Origin: Bondarzewia mesenterica
Lineage: Eukaryota; Basidiomycota; Agaricomycetes; Russulales; Bondarzewiaceae
Length of the DNA: 47,700 bases
Direction of reading: 5' to 3'
Assembly: GCA_004802705.1 (NCBI GenBank)
Contig: SGPL01000240.1
Coordinates: 1-47,700 of the forward strand
Shown here: positions 24,463-34,485 of the stretch, piece by piece
Layout of the letters: each line of letters starts with the position of its first letter
Numbering within the stretch: the stretch's first letter is position 1
Notes under the pieces: generated by a model
What the model was told of the DNA's origin: nothing
Databases searched by the model: none
Seen by the model: the letters and a program-made list of their open reading frames with translations, nothing else
Translations under genes and position numbers: made by a program

Positions 24463-25462
24463 TCCCACATTTTTTCTTGTCATTTTTGGCTCTGCTTTGT
24501 TATGCGATATCTCTCGATGCTGTGCAATAACTTGTTCTAACTCTGTTCGAGAACTAGGTTGATCGAGAATCACAGCTCAACTTAGAGGCTACATGTCCAG
24601 GTCTTCAGCAACATGAATTCGCGAATTCGTGGCTGGTATACGGAGGTGAATACTGTATCCTTGAAGCTTTGCAGGATTAACTCGACAGTTTCAGGTTTGG
24701 GAGCTCTTGCGCGTTTAAAAACGACAGATGGGTCATTTGTTCTCCTTCTGACTTCGGCACACCTACAGCGCGCTCGTTAAACGTCCGACGTTGGAAATTG
24801 TGAGGTTTTAAACAGTTCGGTGAGCTCAAGGTACGTATATAGGTCGCCAATAAGCTAATACAACGCGTTTCAGATTCGCGGCGGATTATGTACTCCTATT
24901 CAAAGGTTCGGATCAAATGACTAATTGAACAGCAATGTCCGCGATGGTGCTTTTTTGGGAGACGTTCAAGCTGGCACACAGGTCGTCCGATCGTCGGGCA
25001 CGTACGTTCATCGTTGTGATACTTGTTCTGTCTTTTAAATTTGTTACCTTCTTGGAGGCGAACTACTCTGACCTACTCAAAGAGCATGGCACGTACATTG
25101 CGGCTGACCTCGGACATCCTTTCAGACGACTTAGAATTGAGCGCTTGAGCGTCCGGCTCTAGTCCGACTCGGTGATCAACCTCTTTTAAATAAGGTTTGC
25201 AAGAGACAGCTGAAACGGCGCTGGTATGCATAACGTATTGTTAGATGACCCCGGGTTTTATTTTACTCAACAGGCAATGGACGTCCCTAGGTCGGTTGCT
25301 GTCATTGACACATCGACTATATAAACAGTCTCACTATGTCGATTAAACAACCGCTGTACTCTTTTCTCTCCTACTCACGCTTAGGTTGAAAGGTGCGCTC
25401 TTGATTTCAATCTCAAACGTCCCCTTGAGACTTACTCAACGTCTGGGTTATACCCAGTACAG
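24463..25462. other. Intergenic region before the F-box gene
   Basis: May hold the last exon of the Asx-like gene (to about 24562) and a putative TATA box. One 75-codon open frame at 24935-25162 has no recognisable features and is probably chance. No other structure seen. Confidence 0.45.
25318..25325 (+). promoter_or_regulatory. Putative TATA box of the F-box gene
   Basis: A perfect TATATAAA lies 138 bp upstream of the ATG at 25463. The same octamer occurs at nearly the same distance before the gene at 33025. Confidence 0.5.
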
Positions 25463-27238
25463 ATGTCTCTTCTGCAACCTGATACCAATATTCCGGACCG
25501 TGCAGATGCTGAGAACTTGGAGGATACGCCGACAGCCGACCCCCCACCAGACAACACCAATGGATCTTCTCCCGTCTCCCATCTGCCTCCGGAGCTACTG
25601 GCCTATGTATTTCGATTTCACGCCGTGGTTGACAGCAGCATGTGGTTGCACAAGGGCCAGTATTCAACATGGGTTGCTGTTACTCACGTATGCCGCTACT
25701 GGCGGGACGTTGCCCTCGGCGAGCCTCGGCTCTGGGATTACTTGGTTTTGGTAGGTTATTTTTTTTCGTCCACGAACTGGCCTTGCTCATAAATAACACC
25801 GAAGTCGAGCGCGGGCTGGACCGTAGCGGGGCTAAGGCGTTCCAAGCCCCTCCCGGTCATCATTAACGCTACGTTTGACGGGCGTCCCCTACGAAAGGCG
25901 CTGGAAATTGCCCTGTGCGAGATTTCTCGGGCGCGCGAGCTCGTGTTGTCAGTCACCATCTTGAAGCGCTTGGTTGAGCTCATCAAGGATTGCCCTGCGC
26001 CATTCTTAGAGACACTGTCTTTAACGCAGAGTGTCACGTCATACACATTACCCGATGATGTCTTCGAGGGTCAGACGCCCAAGCTGCGCTCGCTCACCTT
26101 GATGTATGTTGGGATCAAGTGGTCATCAGCCCTCTTGCGTCCTGGTCTGGTACACCTTGAGATCCGGGATCCGTGCCGGGAAGACTTACCAGGGATAGAC
26201 CAGGTCTTGGATGTTCTCGAGACTATGCCCCGTCTCCAGACGCTCATCCTCGTTCACACTCTGCGGGATGATCAGGAGTCGGGACACGGTTTATTGACTG
26301 ATACTGACACCGCGAATTACATTGCGAACTTACCTTTAATCAGGAAGTTTCAATTTGCAGGGAGTCCCATCCAAGGCGCACAGCTTTTGAACGCTATCTC
26401 TTTTCCAATCGACGCGACTCTCAAACTCGATTATGACCGTTTTCCCTCAGGCGTACGTTCGTTAACCTACATCGCGGATTCGCTCGCACGACATGTGTTG
26501 TCTCGTCGGGATGGCAAAACAAGACCACAAATGCCTCATTTTCAGATTCTGCGCCTTGACACGTCCTGGCCGCTATCATTCTTGCTACATGCAAGTTTCG
26601 CTACCGACTCTCCAAACTCCTCTGACTTGGACTGCACGCCGCAATTGTCCGTCGATGTCACATGGACACCCAATTCACCTCCCCCCATCGCAGAAATTGA
26701 CCAAATGCTAGCGCGTGTGTGCAGTCTCCCACCTTTCGAAAATGTGGAGTCCTTGCATGTGCTAGGCAACGTCTTTGCTACTGGCGTGGAGTGGAAAGCG
26801 GCATTTAAGTCGATGAATAATGTGAGCCGGTTGTTCGTAAAAGGTCCAGCCGCATATGGATTCGGTCACGCATTCAATCATAATGGGAATTCGGACGAGA
26901 GCCTCAGTGACCATATCGAAACGACGACTCCGTCGACGTCTTCTGACGTCGCTGGACAGGGTGCATTGCCAATTTTCCCCAGGATAAAGAGCGTTGTCGT
27001 AGAAGAAGCCGATTTTCCTGGGTCGTCTCTGTTCACAGATCTGAGCGATGGTATCGTCGCCACGAAGGATTCGCGTTCTCTGGAGACTTTGGTCATCCGT
27101 CATTGTGATATTTCAAGATCTCATGTGGCTCAATTGAGGGAGTCCTGTCTCGATTCTCTCGAGTGGGATGGTTTCGATAATGCCTTGTCGCAGCTCTCTT
27201 ATGGTCGTCTGCCAGAGTCCAGTGATGGACACAGGTGA
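25463..27238 (+). CDS. F-box protein (Agaricomycete F-box-like family)
   Basis: Likely substrate receptor of an SCF ubiquitin ligase; the substrate is unknown. Two exons, 25463-25750 and 25805-27238, give 573 aa in frame with a 54-nt intron. After an acidic, Pro-rich leader comes the F-box signature, SHLPPELLAYVFRFHAVV, then WVAVTHVCRYWRDVALGEP and RLWDYLVL. The splice joins LVL to SSAGWTVAGLRRSKPLPVI, the usual continuation in this very large mushroom family. The rest is a leucine-rich, LRR-like solenoid with repeats such as LETLSL, LRSLTLMYVG, LQTLILVH and LETLVIRHCD. Such genes expand lineage-specifically, so orthology is unlikely to be informative. Confidence 0.88.
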
Positions 27239-27625
27239 TATGGATAGTAGAGCGCACTTTGGACCTTATCTAGAGCACGATTACAGTATCTGTTATTGAT
27301 TGATTCTTATGAACAAGTTCCACCCTCGTTCCCACATCCATACTGTACGGACATGCCTTTCGAATACAGCTAAATTCGGATGTAAAATTCGGATTCTGTT
27401 TGGGATATGGGATTTGGAACTCCGACTTAGGTTTCTTCTGAGTTCTCCTGCATAGATTACTAGAGCTCCGTTGTATGATAGCAGCTTGTTCCCCTTGCAA
27501 GCTTACTATCATCGAGGTTATCTCTTTCAAGATCACCACAGGTTTGAACATTGTATACTGCGAATACCTCAAGAATGGTATACTCTGGTTCGCCCATGGT
27601 GTTTTGAAATTATCAGGAACTATTA
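27239..27625. other. Intergenic region before the prolidase gene
   Basis: No coding signal is convincing, although the true first exon of the prolidase gene may lie here: TTTTTCATTCAG at 27640-27651 looks like an acceptor. Confidence 0.4.
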
Positions 27626-29594
27626 ATGTACCTGAATGTTTTTCATTCAGCGCGTAGGCATGTCCTCAAGACGCTTGAGAATCTTGTGGAACTGCTTCCC
27701 GCTGCCGAACGAGCGAAGGTGTGTACCAATTATCTTCTTCCTAATCGTCCGATACGATGCACGTCGCAACGTGTTGCAGCCCCAGATTCTTCTTCTTGCA
27801 GGTGCAGTGACGCCGTATAGAAATGATACAGACCGAGAAATGCCCTTTCGGCAGGTAAGATGGTGACAGATCTGGCTGCCCTACTCAGTTTTTGAAGTAG
27901 TCATCAGGAATCGAATTTCTACTATCTGTCCGGATGCACCGTCCCATCTTCCTACCTCCTTCTCTCGACATCATCAGCCGATCTTGAATCCTCATCTATC
28001 ACGCTTTTCGTTCCCAAAGCGGAACCTGCAGACATAATGTGGTCTGGCCCGCCTCCGTCACTTGAAGCTGTGCGCGCAATCCATGACGCATCTTCCATCT
28101 TGCACAATGACGACCTATCAAAGGCGTTAGCCGATGCCCTCACCGCCTTTCCTAACGCTTTGATTCACACCCTCCCTGCCAAATCTTTTATTTTCCCTGA
28201 ACTGCCCGAGACTTACCTCAAGGTAGTGCAGGCAACTGCGACTGTAACCGACGGGTATCTGTTGACAGCACTCCATCGTGCGAGACTTACCAAGACAGTA
28301 GATGAGATTGAGAAGATCCGAAAGGCGAATGCGATCAGCTCAAGGGCTCATGAGGTCGTCATGCGCGTGCTTGGGAATGGTGTCAGAGGTGTGGAGAAGG
28401 CCAAGGAAGCTGGAGTCGATAGGCCGTTGCTGCCCAGTGAGTGGTTGATCGAGAAGGAAGCAGAGGCAGAAGCCATTTTTGTCGCCTCCTGCAGACGTGA
28501 GGGGTATGTTAGATCCTCCGATATTTGCTGAACATACCTGAGCGATTTATTGGTGCAGGGCTGTTCACCAGGCTTATCTCCCTATCGTCGCTGCTTCCAC
28601 TCGTGCGTCGACCTTACACTATTGCTGTAACGACAAGGAGTTCGCGTGGGGTCCAGTGAAGCCTCACGATCACCACAACAAGAATGAGTTTGCTCATGGC
28701 GGTGCTAAGGACCTTCAACCGCAAGTACTGCTAATTGATGCGGGCTGCGAATGGGAATGTTATGCCTCCGACAGTACGTGCTATTTCCTCTTCTCAATGC
28801 AGCCGATTTATCTATATATTTGACGCAGTCACGCGAACAATGCCTGTTGGGAACGGTGGCAAGTTTACGCCTGAGGCTAAGGCGATTTATGAGCTCGTAC
28901 TAGAGATGCAAAAGGTATCGTGTAGGATCTGATGTCGCCTGAAGAGACTTATCTTATCTCCACGCTAGGTTTCGATGGATATTTTGAAGCCTGGGTTGCA
29001 TTGGGATGCAGTCCAACTCCTCTGTCACCGCACCCTCGTCAAAGGTTTCCAGCGCTTGGGAATCTTCAAATCGCCAAACTCTCCCAACTCCGGCTCTTGG
29101 AACTCTGAGGAGGCAATCCTTGCATCGGGAGTGAGCACAGCGTTCTTCCCACACGGCGTGGGCCACTCGCTAGGTCTCGACGTTCACGACGTGCCCAGTG
29201 CGAGTAAGCCTGCCCTCAACGACACCATCGGCAAAGGAATCGAACTCGGTCACGAGGACTTTTACACGTATCTCAGGCTGAGGCTGCTCGCTTGAGGAAG
29301 GTATGGTCGTGGTAAGTGATAGTTATTGACTCCATTGATGTGCAGGAAAGTACTGAGCTCTGTACAATGTCGTGTTGCTAGACCAACGAGCCAGGCATCT
29401 ACTTTTCACCCCATCTTTTGGCCTCCGTACGCGACTCGAAGCATATCGATCACGAAGTCTTGAAGCGATACGAGAGTGTCGGAGGCGTGCGGATCGAGGA
29501 CGTCGTTCTGATAACGAAGGACGGATGCGAAAATTTGACAACGGTGAGGAGCGATGTGGACTGGATCGAAGGACTCTGCTCGGGGAGACTTTGA
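27626..29594 (+). CDS. Xaa-Pro dipeptidase/aminopeptidase (M24B), with one-base frame break
   Basis: Metallopeptidase cleaving Xaa-Pro bonds, of the prolidase/Icp55 type. Exons: 27626-27718, 27780-27854, 27908-28503, 28559-28773, 28829-28914, 28969-29311, 29382-29594. Recognisable parts, in order: [70 protein letters not shown] (two metal-binding Asp), [12 protein letters not shown] (His), [11 protein letters not shown] (Glu) and [10 protein letters not shown] (Glu). All five metal ligands of the pita-bread fold are present. Two points are odd. The exons sum to 1621 nt, one base too many: after YTYLRLR (about 29276) the frame must shift by one to reach LEEGMVV. The N-terminal exon may also be wrong, with the true start further upstream. 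Between THLHY-like and metal-binding regions there is an insert ([15 protein letters not shown]). Confidence 0.85.
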
Positions 29595-30217
29595 ACATAT
29601 AAACAGGGAGTATGGGTTATCCGAAATATGCCAGAATTGTTGTACTGTACCTTGTAAGGCATGGCGTTGATTTCTAAGCCGTGATCCGTGGAGAATGCAC
29701 TGTATTGCAAGCATAGGCACACAATGAGTTGGATGTTGGACACGGAACCGCCGTGAGTCTTAATAGCGCTTGTGCTGCGAACTTCATCGTGAGGATTTCC
29801 GATCGGCAGGTTACGCGTCATGAATGCACGACGGGCTCATTTCTGTTCACGGTCCCACTTTCCCCATTACAGCCAACCTGAATATATCGCCCCTTGGATT
29901 CGAGCTTTGCTCGAGCTATTCAGTAGACATCGAGCCTGAGTCCAGCTGTACGACTTCAGTGTCCCAAAGCAGGTATACGTAACTTATGGTATGTTGTTCC
30001 CACGACTGCTAACTTACAGGTTAGCGAAATCGGAAATACAACTGCTGCGAAGTTTAGGTACCAACATCATCTTCTCTACATACCTACAACGGTCGGATCT
30101 ACCTCATCTTCACCTCCACGCACATCATAGCCTTCATTTGCTTTTTAAGCATCGGCGGTGCTTCCCCCCCGGAGAGAAGTTGACTGTCAATCTGTTGGAT
30201 AGACCGTTCGAACACTG
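29595..30217. other. Intergenic region, nothing recognised
   Basis: Upstream region of the transporter gene. No gene, repeat or clear promoter element is visible. The short open frames found here are not supported by composition. Confidence 0.45.
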
Positions 30218-31837
30218 ATGGTTTCTTTCCCCAATGACGATTTTCACAAAACTATACCGTTGCAACTTTCGATAACGTCTCCAGCTCTCCGATGCACTGA
30301 AGCTGGCTGCTGGGGGGGCGAGGAGTATTTCGCGGCTAGCGTGCTCAACGAACGAGACGGCGAACCAGGCCGGGCGACCAGATCGCATGAGGAGGCGTAT
30401 AGCAGCTCAGCTCTGGCTAACCATCTAAAGCGAAGCTCTCTGGGAGGATTTTCTCAGTTGGCTGCTATAGACGATGGAGGGACTCGGATACGTCTCAATA
30501 CTGGCCTTCCACCGTCGTCTTCGCACTACGACCTTCTACCGATGCCAACCATATCGCCCTCCAACTCCCGGTCCGACGTTTCTTCTTACCTATCACGGAT
30601 GTCACATCGTCCTGCACTGTCTCAGTATGCGACAGTACTTGACCACTGCTTTGATTCACGGTCCTTCTGGCTCACCCTATATTTTGCATTGAATATGGGC
30701 CTCACACTCTATAACAAAATTGTACTTGTGTCTTTCCCTTTCCCTTATACACTCACAGCCATCCACGCTCTCTGTGGTTCCCTTGGCGGACGCTGGCTAC
30801 TTCGTCAAGGGTTTTACCAGCCCAAAAGGCTGCGCGATCACGACTACACCGTTATACTAGCCTTCAGCATCCTTTATTCCATCAATATCGCCATTAGCAA
30901 TGTTTCTTTGAAACTCGTCACTGTACCCGTAGGTGACCGCTTTATTCTGATGAAAACCTCATTGACGCCGTTGGTCTATAAAGTTTCATCAGGTCGTCCG
31001 CGCCGCTTCCCCCATCTTCATCATGCTTCTGTCATACCACCTTCTCGACATACGTTTCAGCAAACATAAACTAGTCTCCCTTATTCCCGTCATCATCGGT
31101 GTTGGTCTTGCGACTTACGGTGACTACTACTTCACAACTTGGGGCTTCTTTCTTACATTATCAGGCACTCTGCTCGCCGCTCTTAAAACCATTGCGACGC
31201 ACGTGCTGCAATCCCCGTCATCGGCGAACAAAGCACTCTCATGCATGGCAAAGATGCCTCAAGCCAAGCGTGTGCGACGAACTCTTCGACTCCCGCCGCC
31301 GTTTCCCCGTTTGTCCTTGTCCATCGCGATACCCAACTTTCCAGCGCTCCATCTGCCAAAATTGCACCTCCATCCGCTAGACCTCCTCACACGCACGTCT
31401 CCGCTCGCACTTGTCCTTTGCATACTATACGCACAAGTCTCTGGCGAGTTAGACAGTTTGCGACACTGGCAGGATCGCGCCTACATCTCATCCAACTTAG
31501 CTGTGATGGTCATGCACGGTGTGCTACTTCTCCTTAACGGCATCATCGCCTTCGCTCTCAATGTCGTCAGCTTTGAAGCCAATCGGCGTGCTGGTGCGCT
31601 CAGTATGAGTGTCGCAGGTACGCACGTTTTATCGCATTCAACTACCTTGGAATGCTGAACATTCGAATGTTTGTTGCAACAGCGAACGTCAAACAGGTGT
31701 TGACGGTGCTATGTGCGGTGTCGATGTTTCAGTTGACGATAACCCCTGCCAACGCATGGGGGATCTCGTTAACGCTTCTTGGTGGCGCCTGGTATGCTGC
31801 TGTAGAGTATCGAGAGAAGGCTGGTCTGCGGACATAA
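30218..31837 (+). CDS. Triose-phosphate transporter family (DUF250) membrane protein
   Basis: Ten-helix antiporter of the drug/metabolite transporter superfamily, probably carrying nucleotide sugars or sugar phosphates in Golgi/ER; the substrate is unknown. Exons 30218-30928, 30984-31617 and 31683-31837 sum to 1500 nt (499 aa), exactly in frame. The first ATG after an in-frame stop at 30200 is used. About 150 hydrophilic residues precede the membrane part, which begins FWLTLYFALNMGLTLYNKIV, the family's N-terminal motif. Then follow FPFPYTLTAIHALCGSLGG, ISNVSLKLVTVPFHQVVRAA, PVIIGVGLATYGDYYFTTWG and FEANRRAGALSMSVAANVKQ. The protein ends in WYAAVEYREK. A Lys/Pro-rich loop of about 80 residues interrupts helices in the middle. 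Confidence 0.9.
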
Positions 31838-32241
31838 TGAATCCTCTGTCATGCTTTTTTTTTGCATACTCTTCCCTTGGACCTTACATTACATCGCGCT
31901 GGCTGCATCTAAAGGGCGTTGACGCTTTTATTCATGTTTTTATCACCACATAGGACGTTTTCGGACAGCACTTTATTCGATATTTGTACGATGATCTGAC
32001 TTTGATTGTTTTGTATGCACGTTTTGTTATACCATTTTATTCTGCATTTGTGTTTCCTCTGAATACTGTCCAGTTCCACGAACACTCCTTTAAAGAGAAA
32101 TTGGATGTTTTTAATTCGACCGAGACGGGCTCGTCACTAACTGGCAAGTCTTTTATTCTGGGTTTTTTTTTTCGGCCTGTACGTTACGCGTACTAGTAGT
32201 AATAGGTAGTAATATGCTGTAGGGTCACAGATGAAATTCAT

Positions 32242-32271
32242 TGGTGGAATGAACACCGTTCATTCCTACCA
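32242..32271. repeat. Short near-perfect inverted repeat
   Basis: Arms TGGTGGAATGAAC (32242-32254) and GTTCATTCCTACCA (32258-32271) pair with one bulged T and a 3-nt loop. It is not inside a gene. Confidence 0.7.
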
Positions 32272-32886
32272 AAAAATCAAGCATGACCGGGACCCGCGAT
32301 GCAACCTTCGAGGCTCTTTTCAACATACTCAAAGGAAATCAAAGGGCCTAATCTGTATCTTTCGCAATTTTCGAACGGACGATGTGTAAATCCGCGACTG
32401 GCGATTGGTCGGTACACTTGTTAGCCGCGGCTTCTCGACTTATCTCGTCCAAGCTTTGTTGCTAAAACTTAACGGTGATTACAATGTCATTGTCTGTAAA
32501 GCAACTGGATGTTCCGAAGACGACGCCCGGAGTTTACGAATAGTGATCACGATGTTGATAAGCGCTAGTGACTACTGGCGCTAAGCTCTGGCCTCTACTT
32601 TCCAGGAACAAGCACAGGCGATGCATTGCTTTTGGAAGCCTTATACTAGCTTATACTCCCTCACGCCCGCAGAGGGCCGACTTGTGGACTCTTGTATTAA
32701 CAAGAATATGCCTAGCTTGCTATGACGTCTCTTGTGGAACACAACAATCGTCTTGTTGGACCATATGTATGCATATGGACGCACCCTGTCAACGCTTTGT
32801 TTTGCTCTTGACGACTACGACAGTAGGACGACCGGCGATGCAGCCTTTTTTGTTCTGTGTTCTCGCAGGCGCTGGTCAAACTGGCC

Positions 32887-32894
32887 TATATAAA
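32887..32894 (+). promoter_or_regulatory. Putative TATA box
   Basis: TATATAAA lies 131 bp before the ATG at 33025, followed by a C/T- and A-rich leader typical of a fungal 5' UTR. Confidence 0.55.
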
Positions 32895-33024
32895 GTGACA
32901 CAGCTCAGGGTGAGCAGTTTATCACTTGCAATCACTTCCAGTTTCAAACTCATAATCTCAACTTCATTTGACAATCGATTCTTCACCGAAACACTACGTC
33001 TTTGAACTACCATCTCCAACTCAA

Positions 33025-33747
33025 ATGGCTCCCGAATCAGAAATCGTTCTATCGGACTCTGAACATTCCATAACATCTCATTCTTCTCCGCAGTTGGGAT
33101 CGGGAGTGGTACCCGAGCCGTACGAGAGCTCGCTCCGCATCAACTTCAACGGTTTGCCCGTGTTTTCGTTTCAAAGGGATGAAGAGCAATCTTTATTTGA
33201 TGTCGACAATCCCGACTTTTGGTTCGTTTTTCACTGTCTATCTTCTGAGATTGTGTTAGCATATACTTACGCGGTATGCAGGAACAGCAGCGGCGTGAAC
33301 GGCTATCACTCTCTACGCTTCATTCCGTCTTATCTTTCTCGCCACCCGAGATGGAGCGCGGTACACGAGCCAGAGCCCGAGTGCTCGCTCCGCGTCAACT
33401 TCAATGGACCACCTATGTTCTCTAGCAAGAACGAAGACGACTCGATTGATGTATCCAATCCGAACTTCTGGTTCGTTTTTCACTGTTCACCTTCTGAGTT
33501 AGCGTATACTTACGCGATATGCAGGGTGGACAGCGGCGCCATCGAAGTCCCTGCTCCACAGCGCTCTCTTCTTAGCCTTGAGGATGCGTCTGCTGACAGG
33601 TCACTCGAGAACGAGAAGAATGATAAGGATGAGGGAGATCGTGATAGGCTTAACGACTCCTCTGAGACGCTGGCGCTTGTCGAGGAAAAGGAATGCGTAA
33701 AGACCAAGGAGGGTCCCCATGACCTTGTGGGCGAGGTGCAGAAATAG
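33025..33747 (+). CDS. Unknown acidic protein with an internal duplication
   Basis: Function unknown. Start MAPESEIVLSDSEHS follows a good TATA box. Two related segments follow each other: SSLRINFNGLPVFSF with DVDNPDFWFVFHC, and CSLRVNFNGPPMFSS with DVSNPNFWFVFHC. The C-terminal third is highly charged (Glu, Asp, Lys, Arg), ending GEVQK. The reading is open throughout (240 aa), but each segment contains GTTCGT after TTTTG or TTCTG and TATGCAG 50-60 bases on (33222-33281 and 33471-33524), which look like introns of 60 and 54 nt. Both are multiples of three, so spliced (202 aa) and unspliced products are both in frame. No signal peptide or known domain is seen. Confidence 0.6.
   Translation: MAPESEIVLSDSEHSITSHSSPQLGSGVVPEPYESSLRINFNGLPVFSFQRDEEQSLFDVDNPDFWFVFHCLSSEIVLAYTYAVCRNSSGVNGYHSLRFIPSYLSRHPRWSAVHEPEPECSLRVNFNGPPMFSSKNEDDSIDVSNPNFWFVFHCSPSELAYTYAICRVDSGAIEVPAPQRSLLSLEDASADRSLENEKNDKDEGDRDRLNDSSETLALVEEKECVKTKEGPHDLVGEVQK
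33115..33532 (+). repeat. Diverged tandem duplication within a gene
   Basis: The segment at 33115-33284 is repeated at 33366-33532. Similarity runs straight through the putative introns; unit 2 lacks two short in-frame pieces. Direct comparison shows the same GTTCGTTTTTCACTGT start and TACTTACGCG..TATGCAG end in both units. Confidence 0.8.
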
Positions 33748-33961
33748 TGGTCGGAATTCGCGGATGCGACATCGGAATTCAGGCAGTCATCAATGTGTGG
33801 TGCGACGCCCGATGCTCTGAATTTATTGGACTATTTGCTTTGATTATTTACGCACATCGCGCCTAACCCTCCTTTGTCCAGATTATGTGTATTAACGATT
33901 GAGATTATGGACACACGGTACTGAATACATACTTAGTATATGTAGTATCGCGGACTTCTTA

Positions 33962-34436
33962 TTATGACAATCTGATTATGCCGCTACCCCGATTTTGTGA
34001 TATTCTCAGGTCGGACTCGCTCCTGCATCTCCATAGGCTTCGTTGAAGAACCAGAAAGTCCCCTTTCATTGCTTGCATGTGCTTGTGAGACCAGCGCTCC
34101 TGATGCAAGATCCATCTGAGTTCTGCCCAGAAACTCAGGACATCGACTTCTGTATCTTCCGCGTGCGCCATTTGATCTTCGCCTGGCGTCTGCATGTGAC
34201 GCTTATCTTGGGCTGTGTCTTTTAATTCGTCGTCTAGCCATTGCTGATATTTGTCAAGAGAGTTGTGGACCTTCGCAAGCATTTTGTCGATTCTGTTAAG
34301 ATCTGTGACCAGAGAGAAATATGTCAGAGGGACGTTGAGCGAATCAGAGATTCCTGGTTATAATATTACCTTCTACAAGGTGTGATCTTGCGCGCTGTTC
34401 TCGCTGAGAGAGTAGGATTCGAGCAACCTTCGCGTC
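33962..34436 (-). CDS. Unknown helical protein, 5' end unresolved
   Basis: Minus-strand gene of unknown function. Two exons are supported: about 34436-34370 (DAKVARILLSQREQRARSHL) and 34302-33962 (DLNRIDKMLAKVHNSLDKYQ to GSGIIRLS, stop at 33962), with a GT..AG intron of 67 nt. The product is rich in Leu, Gln, Arg and Glu and looks like a coiled coil or helical bundle. Upstream, the sequence stays open into GELGRECWASLIQLNE (to about 34485), and further exons towards 34740 are possible: a GTATGT..TTACAG intron can be seen near 34595-34652. I could not settle the start. No domain is recognised. Confidence 0.5.
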
Positions 34437-34485
34437 CTCATTTAGTTGAATTAGAGATGCCCAACATTCACGGCCTAACTCACCG

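Larger units (their letters stand above)
31838..33024. other. Intergenic region with a short inverted repeat and TATA box
   Basis: No gene is convincing. It contains a hairpin (32242-32271) and a TATATAAA (32887-32894) serving the next gene. A 145-codon open frame at 32568-33005 overlaps that promoter and has no recognisable features. Confidence 0.5.

Noticed and set aside
24935..25162. Possible small gene (75 codons)
   Set aside because: No homology features, no splice pattern, and no promoter signal of its own.
32568..33005. 145-codon open frame upstream of the duplicated-domain gene
   Set aside because: It overlaps the TATA box and leader of the next gene and shows no family features.
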